The notes beneath the pieces were generated by a model that searched no databases, was not told the origin of the DNA, and was given only the letters and a program-made list of their open reading frames with translations. From DATKZB01 sp035528235 (lineage in GTDB: Bacteria > Planctomycetota > Phycisphaerae > FEN-1346): 27,077 nt of DNA. The position numbers were made by a program, and so were the translations under genes. Of this stretch, positions 1 to 7,932 are shown in pieces. How positions within the stretch are numbered: the first letter of the stretch is position 1; every line of letters starts with the position of its first letter. Where the stretch lies: the NCBI GenBank assembly GCA_035528235.1, contig DATKZB010000221.1, forward strand, positions 1 to 27,077. Reading direction: 5' to 3'.

Positions 1-94
1 CACCGAACGTCGCGGCGATCGCCTCGTGCGTGTGCACGCTCTCATCGCACGCCCGCACCACACGCTCCCGCAGATCTATCGAGTAGGTTTCCAT
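1..94 (-). CDS. IS630-family transposase, N-terminal fragment (runs off left edge)
   Basis: The minus strand from an ATG at 94 reads METYSIDLRERVVRACDESV and then HTHEAIAATFG before the window ends. A 'YS.DLRERVV.A...G.S...IA..FGV' start is the N-terminal helix-turn-helix of IS630/Tc1-mariner-like transposases, which binds the element ends. Only 31 codons are visible, so the DDE catalytic domain cannot be checked. The 43 bp between this start and the stop of the neighbouring prepilin gene (138) should contain one end of the element, but the terminal repeat cannot be fixed without the other end. The family is fairly sure; whether the element is intact is unknown. Confidence 0.75.
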   Translation of the reverse strand, partial: METYSIDLRERVVRACDESVHTHEAIAATFG

Positions 95-137
95 GCCTAC
101 TCTTATCGGCACACGCTACATCCAAACGTGAACTGCT
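1..137 (-). mobile_element. Right-hand end of an IS630-type insertion sequence (partial)
   Basis: The transposase start at 94 implies that an insertion-sequence terminus lies between about 95 and 137, just beyond the TAG stop of the prepilin gene (138-140). IS630 elements usually insert at TA and duplicate it. Several TA dinucleotides occur here, so the exact end is not assignable. The element therefore sits at the downstream end of the type IV pilus operon and may separate it from further pilus genes. Confidence 0.5.
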
Positions 138-614
138 CTAACCTCCGCTATCGGTAAACGGCACGCCTTGCATGTCGAAGGCGTAATACGTCTGCGTCAC
201 CACGGGTTTGCCGCGAAGACGGACCTCGACGGTCATCCGGGCCGCCTGGGCGCCGCCGGGGGCCACCTGGGCGTTGAGGTCGGTCGCCGAGACCGGCGTC
301 ACCGAGATGTGCTGCGACCACTGGTTGTAGTCGCCGGTGGCCCCGGTGCTGAGCATCGCGGGGTTGTAGGTAATCCCGTCGAGGGCGATCACGTTGGCCA
401 GCGTCATCTGGTACGCCTGGGTCTGAACCTCGTCGGCGAGGAACGTGCCCAGCGCCACCTCTTCGCCGCGCTGCGTGATGACCGTGTCGTGCCCGAAGGC
501 GGCCACCAGGGCGATGAACCCCAGGACGAGCAGCAAGGCGCAGATCAACACCTCGACCAGGGTGAACGCGGGTGCGGCGTGCGGCCGGCCCGAAATCGCG
601 TGAACGGTTTTCAT
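138..614 (-). CDS. Type IV prepilin-like protein (minor pilin / pseudopilin)
   Basis: A 158-residue protein starting at the ATG at 614. The leader of about 16 residues (MKTVHAISGRPHAAPA) is followed by FTLVEVLICALLLVLGFIAL, the class III signal and hydrophobic helix of type IV pilins and T2SS pseudopilins, with the conserved Glu at +5. A prepilin peptidase should cut before the Phe, but residue -1 is Ala where Gly is usual. The short C-terminal domain ends with a VEVRLRGK.VVTQTYYAFD strand segment and has no disulphide-forming cysteines, which suits a PilV/GspI-type minor pilin. It is the last gene of the operon, 2 bp after the PilC-like gene. The coding frame continues open upstream to 1082, but that stretch is a shadow of the PilC gene. 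Confidence 0.85.
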   Translation of the reverse strand: MKTVHAISGRPHAAPAFTLVEVLICALLLVLGFIALVAAFGHDTVITQRGEEVALGTFLADEVQTQAYQMTLANVIALDGITYNPAMLSTGATGDYNQWSQHISVTPVSATDLNAQVAPGGAQAARMTVEVRLRGKPVVTQTYYAFDMQGVPFTDSGG

Positions 615-616
615 GG

Positions 617-1837
617 TTATTTCACCAACTGAGACATCTTGAAGATGGGCAGCAGGATCGACGCCGCGATAAACCCGACGATGCCGCCCATCAGGACGAT
701 CATCAGCGGCTCGATGGCGCTCGTGACGGCCTTGATGGTCGCCTTCAATTGGCCGTCGTAGAACTCGCTGACGTCCTTGAGGATGTCGGCGAGGGTGCCG
801 GTTTCCTCGCCGGCCGAGATCATTTGCGAGACGCTGCTCGGGATGAAAGGACTGTTGGCGAGCGTCGGGGCCAGGCGCTGCCCCTTGCGGACGGCCGCGT
901 GGACGCGGTGCCAGACCCTGGCGTAGTGGACGTTGCCCGAGACCTCGGCGGTGATGGCAATGGTGTCGAGCATGGGCACGCCGGCGTTGACGAGTTCGCC
1001 CATCGTCCTGAGGCCTCGCGACAGGTACAGGGCGTGGCAGAGTTTCTGGAGAATGGGGATCCGGAGTTTGGCCATGTCCCACGACTGGCGGCCGGACGGC
1101 GTGCGGATGAAATAGCCCAAGCCCCCCCCGACGGAACCTCCAACGACAATGTAGAGGTACCAGTATCCGCGCAGCGACGCGCTCATGGCCATGAGGATCT
1201 TCGTCGGCAGGGGCAGGATATCTTCCTTCCCCTCAAAAAGGACTACGAACTGCGGCAGGACGAACGTCAGCATGAAGACGGTCGTCGTAATGGCCATGAT
1301 GACGATGATGAGGGGGTAGATCATGGCCCCCGTAACCTGGCGCCGGGTCTCGGCCTGCTGGGTCAGGTAGTCGTTGATGCGGCCGAGCATGTGGCCGAAC
1401 GACCCGGACAGTTCGCTGGCCCGCACCATGTTGACGTACAGAACCGAGAAGATTTTAGGGAACCGCTGGAGGGCCTCGGAGAACTGCCGGCCGGCTTCGA
1501 CGTCGCGCTTGAGCGTGCGCACGACGCCGGCCATGCGGGGGTTGGTGATCTGCTCGCCGATACTCTCCAGGGAGCTGGTCAGGCCGATGCCGGCCTTCGA
1601 CATGACGCCCAGTTGGCTGGTGAACGCCAGGAGGTCCTTGGCGCCGATGCGGTTGATGAGGCCCAGGCCGCCGGACTTCGAGGCGGCGTCGCCGTCGCCG
1701 CCGATCCGGGCGAGGTCGAGCAGGATGCCGCCGAGTTCGCGGACCTGCTGCGTGGCCAGGATCTGGCTGTCGGCCTTCAGGGTGCCGACGACCACCTGCC
1801 CGTCGACGCGTTTCATCTGATAGCGATACGTTGGCAT
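617..1837 (-). CDS. pilC: Type IV pilus / type II secretion inner-membrane platform protein (PilC/GspF family)
   Basis: At 406 residues this matches the family's usual ~400. It begins MPTYRYQMKRVDGQVVVGTL, the typical small N-terminal domain, then has two T2SSF repeats (about residues 70-195 and 270-395). Each carries a hydrophobic segment, for example MIYPLIIVIMAITTTVFMLT in the middle and PLMIVLMGGIVGFIAASILL near the C terminus. The motif 'SQMISAGEETGTLADIL' in the second repeat is characteristic. The protein sits in the cytoplasmic membrane and couples the PilB and PilT ATPases to pilin insertion and extraction. It lies 7 bp downstream of the PilT gene and 2 bp upstream of the prepilin gene. 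Function is confident; the choice between pilus and secretion use rests on PilT being next door. Confidence 0.95.
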   Translation of the reverse strand: MPTYRYQMKRVDGQVVVGTLKADSQILATQQVRELGGILLDLARIGGDGDAASKSGGLGLINRIGAKDLLAFTSQLGVMSKAGIGLTSSLESIGEQITNPRMAGVVRTLKRDVEAGRQFSEALQRFPKIFSVLYVNMVRASELSGSFGHMLGRINDYLTQQAETRRQVTGAMIYPLIIVIMAITTTVFMLTFVLPQFVVLFEGKEDILPLPTKILMAMSASLRGYWYLYIVVGGSVGGGLGYFIRTPSGRQSWDMAKLRIPILQKLCHALYLSRGLRTMGELVNAGVPMLDTIAITAEVSGNVHYARVWHRVHAAVRKGQRLAPTLANSPFIPSSVSQMISAGEETGTLADILKDVSEFYDGQLKATIKAVTSAIEPLMIVLMGGIVGFIAASILLPIFKMSQLVK

Positions 1838-1844
1838 CGTTCAC

Positions 1845-2906
1845 CTAGGCCGACAGGGCGCGGGCCAGTTCCGTGGGCCCCCGCGCGTTCGACAGGGCCT
1901 CGTCGCGGCTGATAGTGCCGCTGAAGAAGAGCCGCTTCAGCGACTCGTCAAACAGGTGCATGCCCGCGGCGCGGTTCGTTTCAATGATATTCGGAATCTC
2001 GAAGACCCGGCTCTCGCGGATGCAGTTGCGGACGGCGGGCGTCATGACGAGCACCTCGGTCACGGGCACCATGCCGGGCTGGTCGATGCGCGGCAGGAGC
2101 CGCTGGCAGATGACGCCCTTGAGGGTGTTGGCCAGCATGGAGCGGACCTGGTTCTGCTGCGCGCCCGGAAACATATCGATAATACGCTCGACGGTGGCCG
2201 AGGCGTCGTTCGTGTGCAGGGTCGAGAGGACGAGGTGGCCGGTCTCGGCGGCCGTCAGGGCGGTCGAGATGGTCTCCAGGTCGCGCATTTCGCCAATCAG
2301 AATGACGTCGGGGTCCTGCCGCAGCACGTGCCGCAGGCCCGTGTGGAACCCCGTCACGTCCGTGCCCACCTCCCGCTGCTCGATGGCGCACTTGTCAGAC
2401 TCGATGTAATACTCGATGGGGTCCTCGAGCGTAATGACGTGGAAGGCGTAGCGATGATTGATGTAATCGATCATGGAGGCCAGGGAGGTCGACTTGCCGC
2501 TGCCGGTCTCTCCGGTCACGAGGACGAGACCCTGGGGCAGGTTGGCAAAGTCGATGGCGACGTCCGGCAGGTTGAGCGATTTCAGTTCCGGCACCTTGGG
2601 CGGAATGGCGCGAAACGCCAGCGCCGGCGTGCCGCGCTGAAAGTGCGCATTGACCCGGAACCGCGACCCGGAGGGCAGGGCGGCCGAAAAGTCGAGGTCC
2701 CTCCGCTCCAGAAACACCTTGTACTGCTCGTCCTCGAGGATGTCCCGGACGGCGGCCTCGGCCTCCTCGTCCGTCAAGGGCGATTCGCCGGCCATGCCGT
2801 CGAGCACGGTGTGAATGCGCTGGAGCGGCTGCAGGCCCGCGATGATGTGCAAGTCGCTGGCGCCGTTGGCGACGGCCTGTTCCAGAAGTTTCCAGATGCG
2901 GCTCAT
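1845..2906 (-). CDS. pilT: Type IV pilus retraction ATPase (PilT family)
   Basis: A 353-residue hexameric motor ATPase. The N-terminal PAS-like domain begins with the PilT hallmark 'LLEQAVANGASDLHI'. Walker A is GETGSGKST (residues 132-140), the Asp box includes 'ITLEDPIEY', and Walker B is DPDVILIGEMRD (198-209). The His box is 'GHLVLSTLHTNDA', and AVRNCIRES (291-299) corresponds to the PilT-specific AIRNLIRE motif needed for retraction. Walker A has Glu where most PilT proteins have Pro (G-P-T-G). Its ATG overlaps the PilB stop by 4 bp. A PilT gene argues that the cluster builds a retractile pilus and not only a secretion pseudopilus. PilU is the main alternative. Confidence 0.93.
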   Translation of the reverse strand: MSRIWKLLEQAVANGASDLHIIAGLQPLQRIHTVLDGMAGESPLTDEEAEAAVRDILEDEQYKVFLERRDLDFSAALPSGSRFRVNAHFQRGTPALAFRAIPPKVPELKSLNLPDVAIDFANLPQGLVLVTGETGSGKSTSLASMIDYINHRYAFHVITLEDPIEYYIESDKCAIEQREVGTDVTGFHTGLRHVLRQDPDVILIGEMRDLETISTALTAAETGHLVLSTLHTNDASATVERIIDMFPGAQQNQVRSMLANTLKGVICQRLLPRIDQPGMVPVTEVLVMTPAVRNCIRESRVFEIPNIIETNRAAGMHLFDESLKRLFFSGTISRDEALSNARGPTELARALSA

Positions 2907-4732
2907 TCTGTTTTTCCCTTTGTCTCGGCCAAAACGGCGTCTTCGGTGGCGCGCAGCACCTCCTCGATGGTGGTGACGCCTCGCCTCAGTTTCCGCAGGC
3001 CGTCGTCCCGCAGGCTCACCATGCCGCGCTCCTGGGCGTAGCGGCGCAGTTCGGTCACGCTGGGGCGCGTGGCCACCAGGTCGCGGAACCCGTCGTCGAG
3101 GACCATCATCTCGTAGATGCCGTTTCGTCCGCTGTAGCCGGTGTTGCGGCAGCGGTCGCAGCCGGCGCCGCGGTAAAGCCTGTCGACGGTGATCCGGGCC
3201 TTCTCCAGCGCCCGCTTGACCTCGTCGCTGGGTGTGTACTCCTCCTTGCAGCGTTCGCAGATGCGACGGACGAGCCGCTGGGCCAGCACGCCGTTGACCG
3301 ACGCGCTGATGAGGTAGGGCTCGACGCCGATGTTGATGAGCCGCGTGATGCTCGACGGGGCGTCGTTCGTGTGCAGCGTCGAGAGCACGAGGTGACCGGT
3401 CAGGGCGGCCTGGACGGAGATGCGGGCGGTCTCCTCGTCGCGGATTTCGCCGACCATGATGACGTCGGGGTCCTGGCGGAGCAGGGCCCTCAGGGCGCTG
3501 GCGAACGTGAAGCCGATTCGCTCGTTGATCTGCACCTGGTTGGCGAAACTCAGGGAGTACTCGACCGGGTCCTCGGTCGTCGAGATGTTCATCTCGCTCC
3601 CGTTCATCGTCATCAGGGCCGAGTAAAGCGTGGTGGTCTTGCCCGAGCCCGTGGGCCCGGTCACCAGGATGACGCCGTGCGGGCGAGAGATCTGGTCCCG
3701 GAACATGGCCAGGTGGTCCGGCTCGAAGCCGAGCCGCTCCAGCCCGATCAGAATCGATCGGTTGTCGAGAATGCGGATGACGGTCTTCTCGCCCTGCGTG
3801 GTGGGCAGCGTGTTGACGCGGAAGTCGACGTACCGGTTCCGGATGATGGCCCGGATGCGCCCGTCCTGGGGCAGGCGGCGTTCCGAGATGTCGAGGTTCG
3901 ACATGATCTTCAGGCGCGACACCAGGGCCGGGTGCATCGTCTGAGGGGGCGACATGACCTCGAACAGGACGCCGTCGATCCGGTACCGGACACGCATCTT
4001 CTTCTCGCCCGGTTCGATGTGGATGTCGCTGGCGCCTTCCATGACGGCGTTGCAGATGAGGTAATTGGCGAGCCGGACGACGGGCGATTCGCCCGCCACC
4101 CTCGCCAGGTCGGCCACGTCCTCCTCGTCATTGGTCACCACCTCGACGGCGTCGTCGGCGATGTCGCGGATCAGGTCGTCGAGGTGAAACTCCTCGGCGC
4201 TGCCCAGCAGGTCGTCGATGGTCTTGGCGATCTCCGACGCCGTGGCCACCGCCAGTCGCACGCGGCTGCTCAGACGACGCCGGACCTCGTCGAGCAGGAA
4301 GACGTTGGCCGGGTCCGCCGTGGCGACGGTCACGGTGTCGTTATCCTGGTCGGCGTCGATGACGAGGACCTTGTGGTGGTGACAGAAGTCCGGCGGCAGC
4401 AGATTCCGCACCTGGGTGGGAATCTCGAGTTGGCTCACGTGGACGAAGTCCAGGCCGTACTCCTCCGCCAGGCACGCCATGACGTCGTCTTCCCTGGCGT
4501 ATCCCTTGCGGACGAGGATCTGGCCCAGCCGCTCGCTGGGGCTCGATTTCTGAAGCGCCAGGCACTCTTCCAACTGCGAGCGCGTCAGAACGCCCAGTTC
4601 GACCAGTTGGTCGCCCATCCGGAGCCGCGGTCGGGGCGTCTCGTCGGGCGGAATCGGCGGGGCGGCCGGTGGCGGATCAGGTTCCGCGACCGCCACCATC
4701 GAGTCGGACGTCAGCCCCTCATCGTCAGTCAT
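2903..4732 (-). CDS. pilB: Type IV pilus assembly / type II secretion ATPase (PilB/GspE family)
   Basis: A 609-residue extension ATPase. An acidic, Pro-rich N terminus (about 1-35) leads into an MshEN/T2SSE N-terminal domain (about 38-180, with 'GDQLVELGVLTRSQLEE' and 'LGQILVRKGYA'), then the catalytic core. Walker A is GPTGSGKTT (359-367), the Asp box is TTEDPVEY, Walker B is DPDVIMVGEIRD (421-432), and the His box is GHLVLSTLHTNDAPSS. Four cysteines (C492, C495, C525, C528) in 'CERC...CDRC' form the zinc-binding insert of PilB and GspE. MshEN domains bind cyclic di-GMP in some family members; whether the binding residues are kept here needs alignment. The gene is 15 bp after the PilP-like gene and overlaps pilT by 4 bp. 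Confidence 0.95.
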   Translation of the reverse strand: MTDDEGLTSDSMVAVAEPDPPPAAPPIPPDETPRPRLRMGDQLVELGVLTRSQLEECLALQKSSPSERLGQILVRKGYAREDDVMACLAEEYGLDFVHVSQLEIPTQVRNLLPPDFCHHHKVLVIDADQDNDTVTVATADPANVFLLDEVRRRLSSRVRLAVATASEIAKTIDDLLGSAEEFHLDDLIRDIADDAVEVVTNDEEDVADLARVAGESPVVRLANYLICNAVMEGASDIHIEPGEKKMRVRYRIDGVLFEVMSPPQTMHPALVSRLKIMSNLDISERRLPQDGRIRAIIRNRYVDFRVNTLPTTQGEKTVIRILDNRSILIGLERLGFEPDHLAMFRDQISRPHGVILVTGPTGSGKTTTLYSALMTMNGSEMNISTTEDPVEYSLSFANQVQINERIGFTFASALRALLRQDPDVIMVGEIRDEETARISVQAALTGHLVLSTLHTNDAPSSITRLINIGVEPYLISASVNGVLAQRLVRRICERCKEEYTPSDEVKRALEKARITVDRLYRGAGCDRCRNTGYSGRNGIYEMMVLDDGFRDLVATRPSVTELRRYAQERGMVSLRDDGLRKLRRGVTTIEEVLRATEDAVLAETKGKTE

Positions 4733-4747
4733 GGTCTGCCCTCAACG

Positions 4748-5464
4748 TCACTGCCCAGCGGCGTGTGGTCTGAGCCGCAAGTCCACGGTCTCGTCGTCGA
4801 ACGACACGGTCACGCGGTCGGCCTGAATCGCCTCGACACGGAACCCTTGAATGGTATCGCCCACCCGGCACAGTTTGCCGCTCACGATGGCCATGGGCTG
4901 GTTGCCGACGATCATGACCGACCCGACCTTGAGTCGGCCGGCGGCCTCGCGCCTCTCGCGTTGGCGGACCTCGACCTCGGCCTGCTCGTCGCGCTGGGCC
5001 TTGGCCTGTTCCTTCTCCTCGTGGGTCGTCTGTGCGACCGCGAACGGGTTGACGCGGAGATCGCCGAGCGGCACCTGCCGGGCCTGCACGTACGTGTCGA
5101 ACGTCCGGACGATCTGCTCGACGCGGTCCACCGAGAGGCCGTCTTGCGTCCCCGTCTCGGAGCCGGCCTCGAGACGCTCGAGGACCGACTGCACGGCCGT
5201 CGCGTCGACCGCCACGCCGCCGGTGTCGGGGTCGGAGTTGGGGTCGGCTGCCTCCATCGAAACGGCCTCCGCCATCTTCGGCCCGCCCCCGCCCAGGAAC
5301 TGGTACGCCGCCACGCCGGCGCCGGCCACGAGCAGGGCGCCCAGGATCAGGACCTTCTTCTTGTCTCCGAAACCGCCCTTGCTCGTCTCGCCGGGCAAGC
5401 CGGTCTCCAGACCGTTGTCCGAGACGCGCACCAGGTCGACCGTCGATTCAGGTAACTTGGCCAT
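4748..5464 (-). CDS. PilP/GspC-like periplasm-facing membrane protein of the pilus platform
   Basis: A 238-residue protein with a short basic cytoplasmic N terminus and one membrane helix (about residues 35-60, 'KKVLILGALLVAGAGVAAYQ'). A charged linker rich in Glu, Gln and Arg follows (about 130-165). The C-terminal beta domain reads 'VGSVMIVGNQPMAIVSGKLC' and then 'RVGDTIQGFRVEAIQADRVT', the 'G...A.I.G+.YRVGD.I..y.V..I..d.V' pattern of PilP and GspC homology-region domains. These domains link the inner-membrane PilN/O complex to the outer-membrane secretin. The position in the operon (after PilO, before PilB) supports this. It has no lipobox, unlike proteobacterial PilP, so GspC or a phylum-specific analogue is an equal reading. 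Confidence 0.7.
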   Translation of the reverse strand: MAKLPESTVDLVRVSDNGLETGLPGETSKGGFGDKKKVLILGALLVAGAGVAAYQFLGGGGPKMAEAVSMEAADPNSDPDTGGVAVDATAVQSVLERLEAGSETGTQDGLSVDRVEQIVRTFDTYVQARQVPLGDLRVNPFAVAQTTHEEKEQAKAQRDEQAEVEVRQRERREAAGRLKVGSVMIVGNQPMAIVSGKLCRVGDTIQGFRVEAIQADRVTVSFDDETVDLRLRPHAAGQ

Positions 5465-5466
5465 GG

Positions 5467-5994
5467 CTATTTCTCGAAATAGATGTCCATTAGGAGATCG
5501 ACCTGGACGACCCCCTCGGTGAGCGGCGACTTAGCCACCTGCATCTGCCGCACCTTGGTGATGCGCGGCAGGCGCTCCAGGCCCAGCAGGAACTCATAGA
5601 AACTCGTGAACGGCCCCTCGAGCGACAGCGTGATGGGCTGCAAGTTGTAGCGCGGCATGGTCTCGGGCTTGCCGGTCCGGATGCTTCGCGGCGTCAGCGA
5701 CTTCGATTCCGCGATAAGCCAGACTTCGCGCAGGATGACGTCGATTTCCTTTTCCTCGGGCAGGCGGTCCTCGAAGAAGGCCAGGGCACCCTCCAGGCGG
5801 CGGATCTCTTCCTTGAGGTTGTTGATCCGGGCCGCCACACGCTCCAGTTTCAGCAGTTGGGCCCGGCGTTGCTCGGTCGCCACCTGGTCAGCCATTCCTC
5901 GGCGAACCAGCGGCAGAACGACGAGGAAACTCACCGCGGCGGCCACGACCGCCATGCCCAACACCGTTACGATGATGCGAACCGAGGCCTTCAT
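5467..5994 (-). CDS. pilO: PilO-like (GspM-like) pilus assembly protein
   Basis: A 175-residue bitopic membrane protein. One helix (about residues 8-28, 'IVTVLGMAVVAAAVSFLVVL') precedes a coiled coil (about 38-75, 'QLLKLERVAARINNLKEEIR') and a ferredoxin-like C-terminal domain with 'ITLSLEGPFTSFYEFLLGLE', which is the most recognisable PilO segment. PilO pairs with PilN to form the periplasmic collar between platform and secretin. Its start overlaps the PilN-like stop by 4 bp, and its stop lies 2 bp before the PilP-like gene. Sequence similarity in this family is low, so the call rests on topology, the F.S.Y.F L..LE.L motif and gene order. Confidence 0.85.
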   Translation of the reverse strand: MKASVRIIVTVLGMAVVAAAVSFLVVLPLVRRGMADQVATEQRRAQLLKLERVAARINNLKEEIRRLEGALAFFEDRLPEEKEIDVILREVWLIAESKSLTPRSIRTGKPETMPRYNLQPITLSLEGPFTSFYEFLLGLERLPRITKVRQMQVAKSPLTEGVVQVDLLMDIYFEK

Positions 5995-6722
5995 AGTGCA
6001 CCTTTCGCGGGGGCCACGGCCGGACCGGGCGCGGTCACGGCATCGGCCGTCAGGGTTTCGAGTACCTTCTCGGCATCGCGACTCAGCAGCAAGGACATCT
6101 GGAACCGCCGCATCGTCACGCCTTCCTGGTAGGGGAACTCCTCGGAGAATTGCAGATCGATGTCTTCGAACAGCGGGTCGGCCCCGAGACGTTTCATGAA
6201 GTCGGCCACCTCCATGTCGGTCTTGGCCAGGCCGTCGATGCGAAACCGCACCCGCGACATGATGACGGTCGCGGCCGGGTCGGCGGCGTTGCCAGCCGGA
6301 CTGTCCGTTGCCTGCCCCGGCTTGCTCGCGGCGGGTCCCTTCGCCTGCGAGGCCACCTGCTCGACCAACATGGTCATGCTTGTCAGACTGGTGTTGGCCG
6401 GCAGGTAGTTCGTCAGCCGGGCCAGGACGTGGCTTCGCGGCACGCGCTCCAGCAGGGCCGTGCTCAACTCGACCTTGTGAAGCAGGCCGGTCTTGTGCTG
6501 TTCGAGTTGTTCGAGGTCGTCAATCTGGCGGCTCGCCTCCTTGTATTGGCCTTCCATGATGGCCCGCGTGGCGGCCAGGCTCATGCCATGGATGAAGACC
6601 AAGGCGACCACGGCGCCCAGGAGCAGCACGCCTGCGCCGGCGATCGCCATGCACGTCCAGTTGGCCCGCCGCAAACCGCGGCGTGCGGCATAGTCGTCCG
6701 GCAAAAAATTGATGACGTGCAT
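5991..6722 (-). CDS. pilN: PilN-like fimbrial assembly protein
   Basis: A 243-residue protein that opens MHVINFLPDDYAARRG. The INFLP segment matches the INLLP peptide by which PilN docks onto cytoplasmic PilM. A single membrane helix follows (about 25-50, 'CMAIAGAGVLLLGAVVALVF'), then a coiled coil (about 60-90) and a PilN/GspL-C ferredoxin-like domain ('LLERVPRSHVLARLTNYLPA', 'FMKRLGADPLFEDIDLQFSE'). Residues around 120-155 are a Gly/Ala/Lys-rich insertion not typical of PilN. The gene is 19 bp after the PilM-like gene. The PilM-binding peptide plus gene order make this call firm. Confidence 0.88.
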   Translation of the reverse strand: MHVINFLPDDYAARRGLRRANWTCMAIAGAGVLLLGAVVALVFIHGMSLAATRAIMEGQYKEASRQIDDLEQLEQHKTGLLHKVELSTALLERVPRSHVLARLTNYLPANTSLTSMTMLVEQVASQAKGPAASKPGQATDSPAGNAADPAATVIMSRVRFRIDGLAKTDMEVADFMKRLGADPLFEDIDLQFSEEFPYQEGVTMRRFQMSLLLSRDAEKVLETLTADAVTAPGPAVAPAKGAL

Positions 6723-6741
6723 AGTGGTGCTCTTTCTCGGC

Positions 6742-7863
6742 TTACCGGGCGCCGAACAGGCTCAGCCCGACGGCCACCGCCATCTCGGGTTCGGCCGTCT
6801 CCGGGTCGGGCGTTCCCGTGACGACCCCGAACGGGTCGCCCACGTCGCAGGGGATGGCCAGCCGCGCGCTCACCACGCGCACCAGCGCGCGGTCGCGGGC
6901 CCCCGGCCCGACGAAGTGCACGTGGTCGACACCGGCGCCCCGCGCCAGCGAGGCGTGATACCGGATGCACGATTCGATCTCGTCCACGAGGTGTTCCAGG
7001 CTCGTGCGGACCCGGTTGTAGGTGTCCACGGCATCCTCGAACGTGGCGGGGCTCGGCGTCGTGCGCCACAGGGAAGTCAGCTCCACCGCCTCCTCGAGCG
7101 AAATGCCCTTTACCTTGGCCACGGCTTCCACCCATCGGTCGGTCCCATGGCCGACGCCCTTGACGAACGTCGTCTCCTGGCCGCGCAAAATGGCCACGTA
7201 CGTGGTTTGGGCGCCCAGGTAGACGATCATGACGCACGCCGGGCCGGCCTGGCTCGGCTGGGCGCGGCTTGCGGCAAAGGCGTAGGCGTAGCACATGGCG
7301 CAGGGCTCCACGCCCACGCCGGTGACGGTCAGTCCCAGGCGGCTCATGGCGGCCACGTGTTTCTCCACCACGTGCTTGGGCGTGGCCAGGACGAGGACAT
7401 CCTGCTTGGTCTCGCTGTTCTCGGAGACCGACCCGGCCACGATGTGCCGAACGATCGCCTCCTGCGGGTTGAACGGCAGTTTGCCCTGGAGTTCGTAGGG
7501 CAGGGCGGCGTTGAGTTCCTCCGGGTTCATGGGGGGCAGCCGAAGGTGCTTGATGACCAACTGGTCCTGCGGCAGGCTGATGGCGCCGTCCTTGCCGCAA
7601 AACCCGTCGGAGGCGATCTTCTGCGCAACAAACATCCGGCCCTTGGCGTAGGCGTGTTCCGCGATGTCCGTCCCGGCGTCGCCGGCCGGGCCATGGTCGA
7701 CGGACACGACCCGCGCGAGCGTGTCGGCGTCGCTCGTGAGCGAGCACGTGGCCTTCGAGACGACTCGCACGTCGTCCCCGTCCTGCTCGAGTTGGGCCAT
7801 CCAGACCGCATCCTGGGTCAGGTGAACGCCGATCGGCAGGAGACCTCGTTTGGCCTGCGCCAT
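6742..7863 (-). CDS. pilM: PilM-like actin-fold ATPase of the pilus platform
   Basis: At 373 residues it is the usual PilM length. It starts MAQAKRGLLPIGVHLTQDAV, the actin-like beta1-beta2 strands, and continues with 'LPYELQGKLPFNPQEAIVRH' and 'GLTVTGVGVEPCAMCYAYAF' (cf. the PilM 'DVEPLAL' segment). Near the C terminus come 'VHFVGPGARD' and 'AVAVGLSLFG'. PilM forms a cytoplasmic ring that holds the PilN peptide. The second phosphate-loop region reads 'VMIVYLGAQTTYVAILRGQE', with Tyr where most PilM proteins have Asp in 'DIGA..T', so nucleotide binding may be weakened. The start has a good ribosome site (AGAAGGA, 8 nt before ATG). It is the first gene of the operon. Confidence 0.88.
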   Translation of the reverse strand: MAQAKRGLLPIGVHLTQDAVWMAQLEQDGDDVRVVSKATCSLTSDADTLARVVSVDHGPAGDAGTDIAEHAYAKGRMFVAQKIASDGFCGKDGAISLPQDQLVIKHLRLPPMNPEELNAALPYELQGKLPFNPQEAIVRHIVAGSVSENSETKQDVLVLATPKHVVEKHVAAMSRLGLTVTGVGVEPCAMCYAYAFAASRAQPSQAGPACVMIVYLGAQTTYVAILRGQETTFVKGVGHGTDRWVEAVAKVKGISLEEAVELTSLWRTTPSPATFEDAVDTYNRVRTSLEHLVDEIESCIRYHASLARGAGVDHVHFVGPGARDRALVRVVSARLAIPCDVGDPFGVVTGTPDPETAEPEMAVAVGLSLFGAR

Positions 7864-7890
7864 GCCCCCATTCCTTCTATTGACGATTCG

Positions 7891-7932
7891 GGAGGGGGGT
7901 AGTCTCCCCGTGACCCGGGGAGCGGCCCCTCC
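7891..7932 (-). promoter_or_regulatory. Nested GC-rich hairpin in the pilM operon leader
   Basis: An inner perfect 7-bp stem CTCCCCG (7904-7910) / CGGGGAG (7916-7922) is enclosed by an outer stem GGAGGGG (7891-7897) / CCCCTCC (7926-7932). The structure lies 28-70 nt upstream of the pilM start, so it is probably in the 5' leader of the whole pilus transcript, or overlaps its promoter. It has no U-tract towards pilM, so it is not a standard terminator. An mRNA-stability or attenuation role is inference. Confidence 0.45.

Noticed and set aside
3371..5455. A 694-codon plus-strand open frame opposite the pilB and pilP-like genes
   Set aside because: It is antisense to genes with clear motifs, and its composition (Asp/Val/Gly/Arg/His-rich, no domain) is typical of frames created by high GC third positions.
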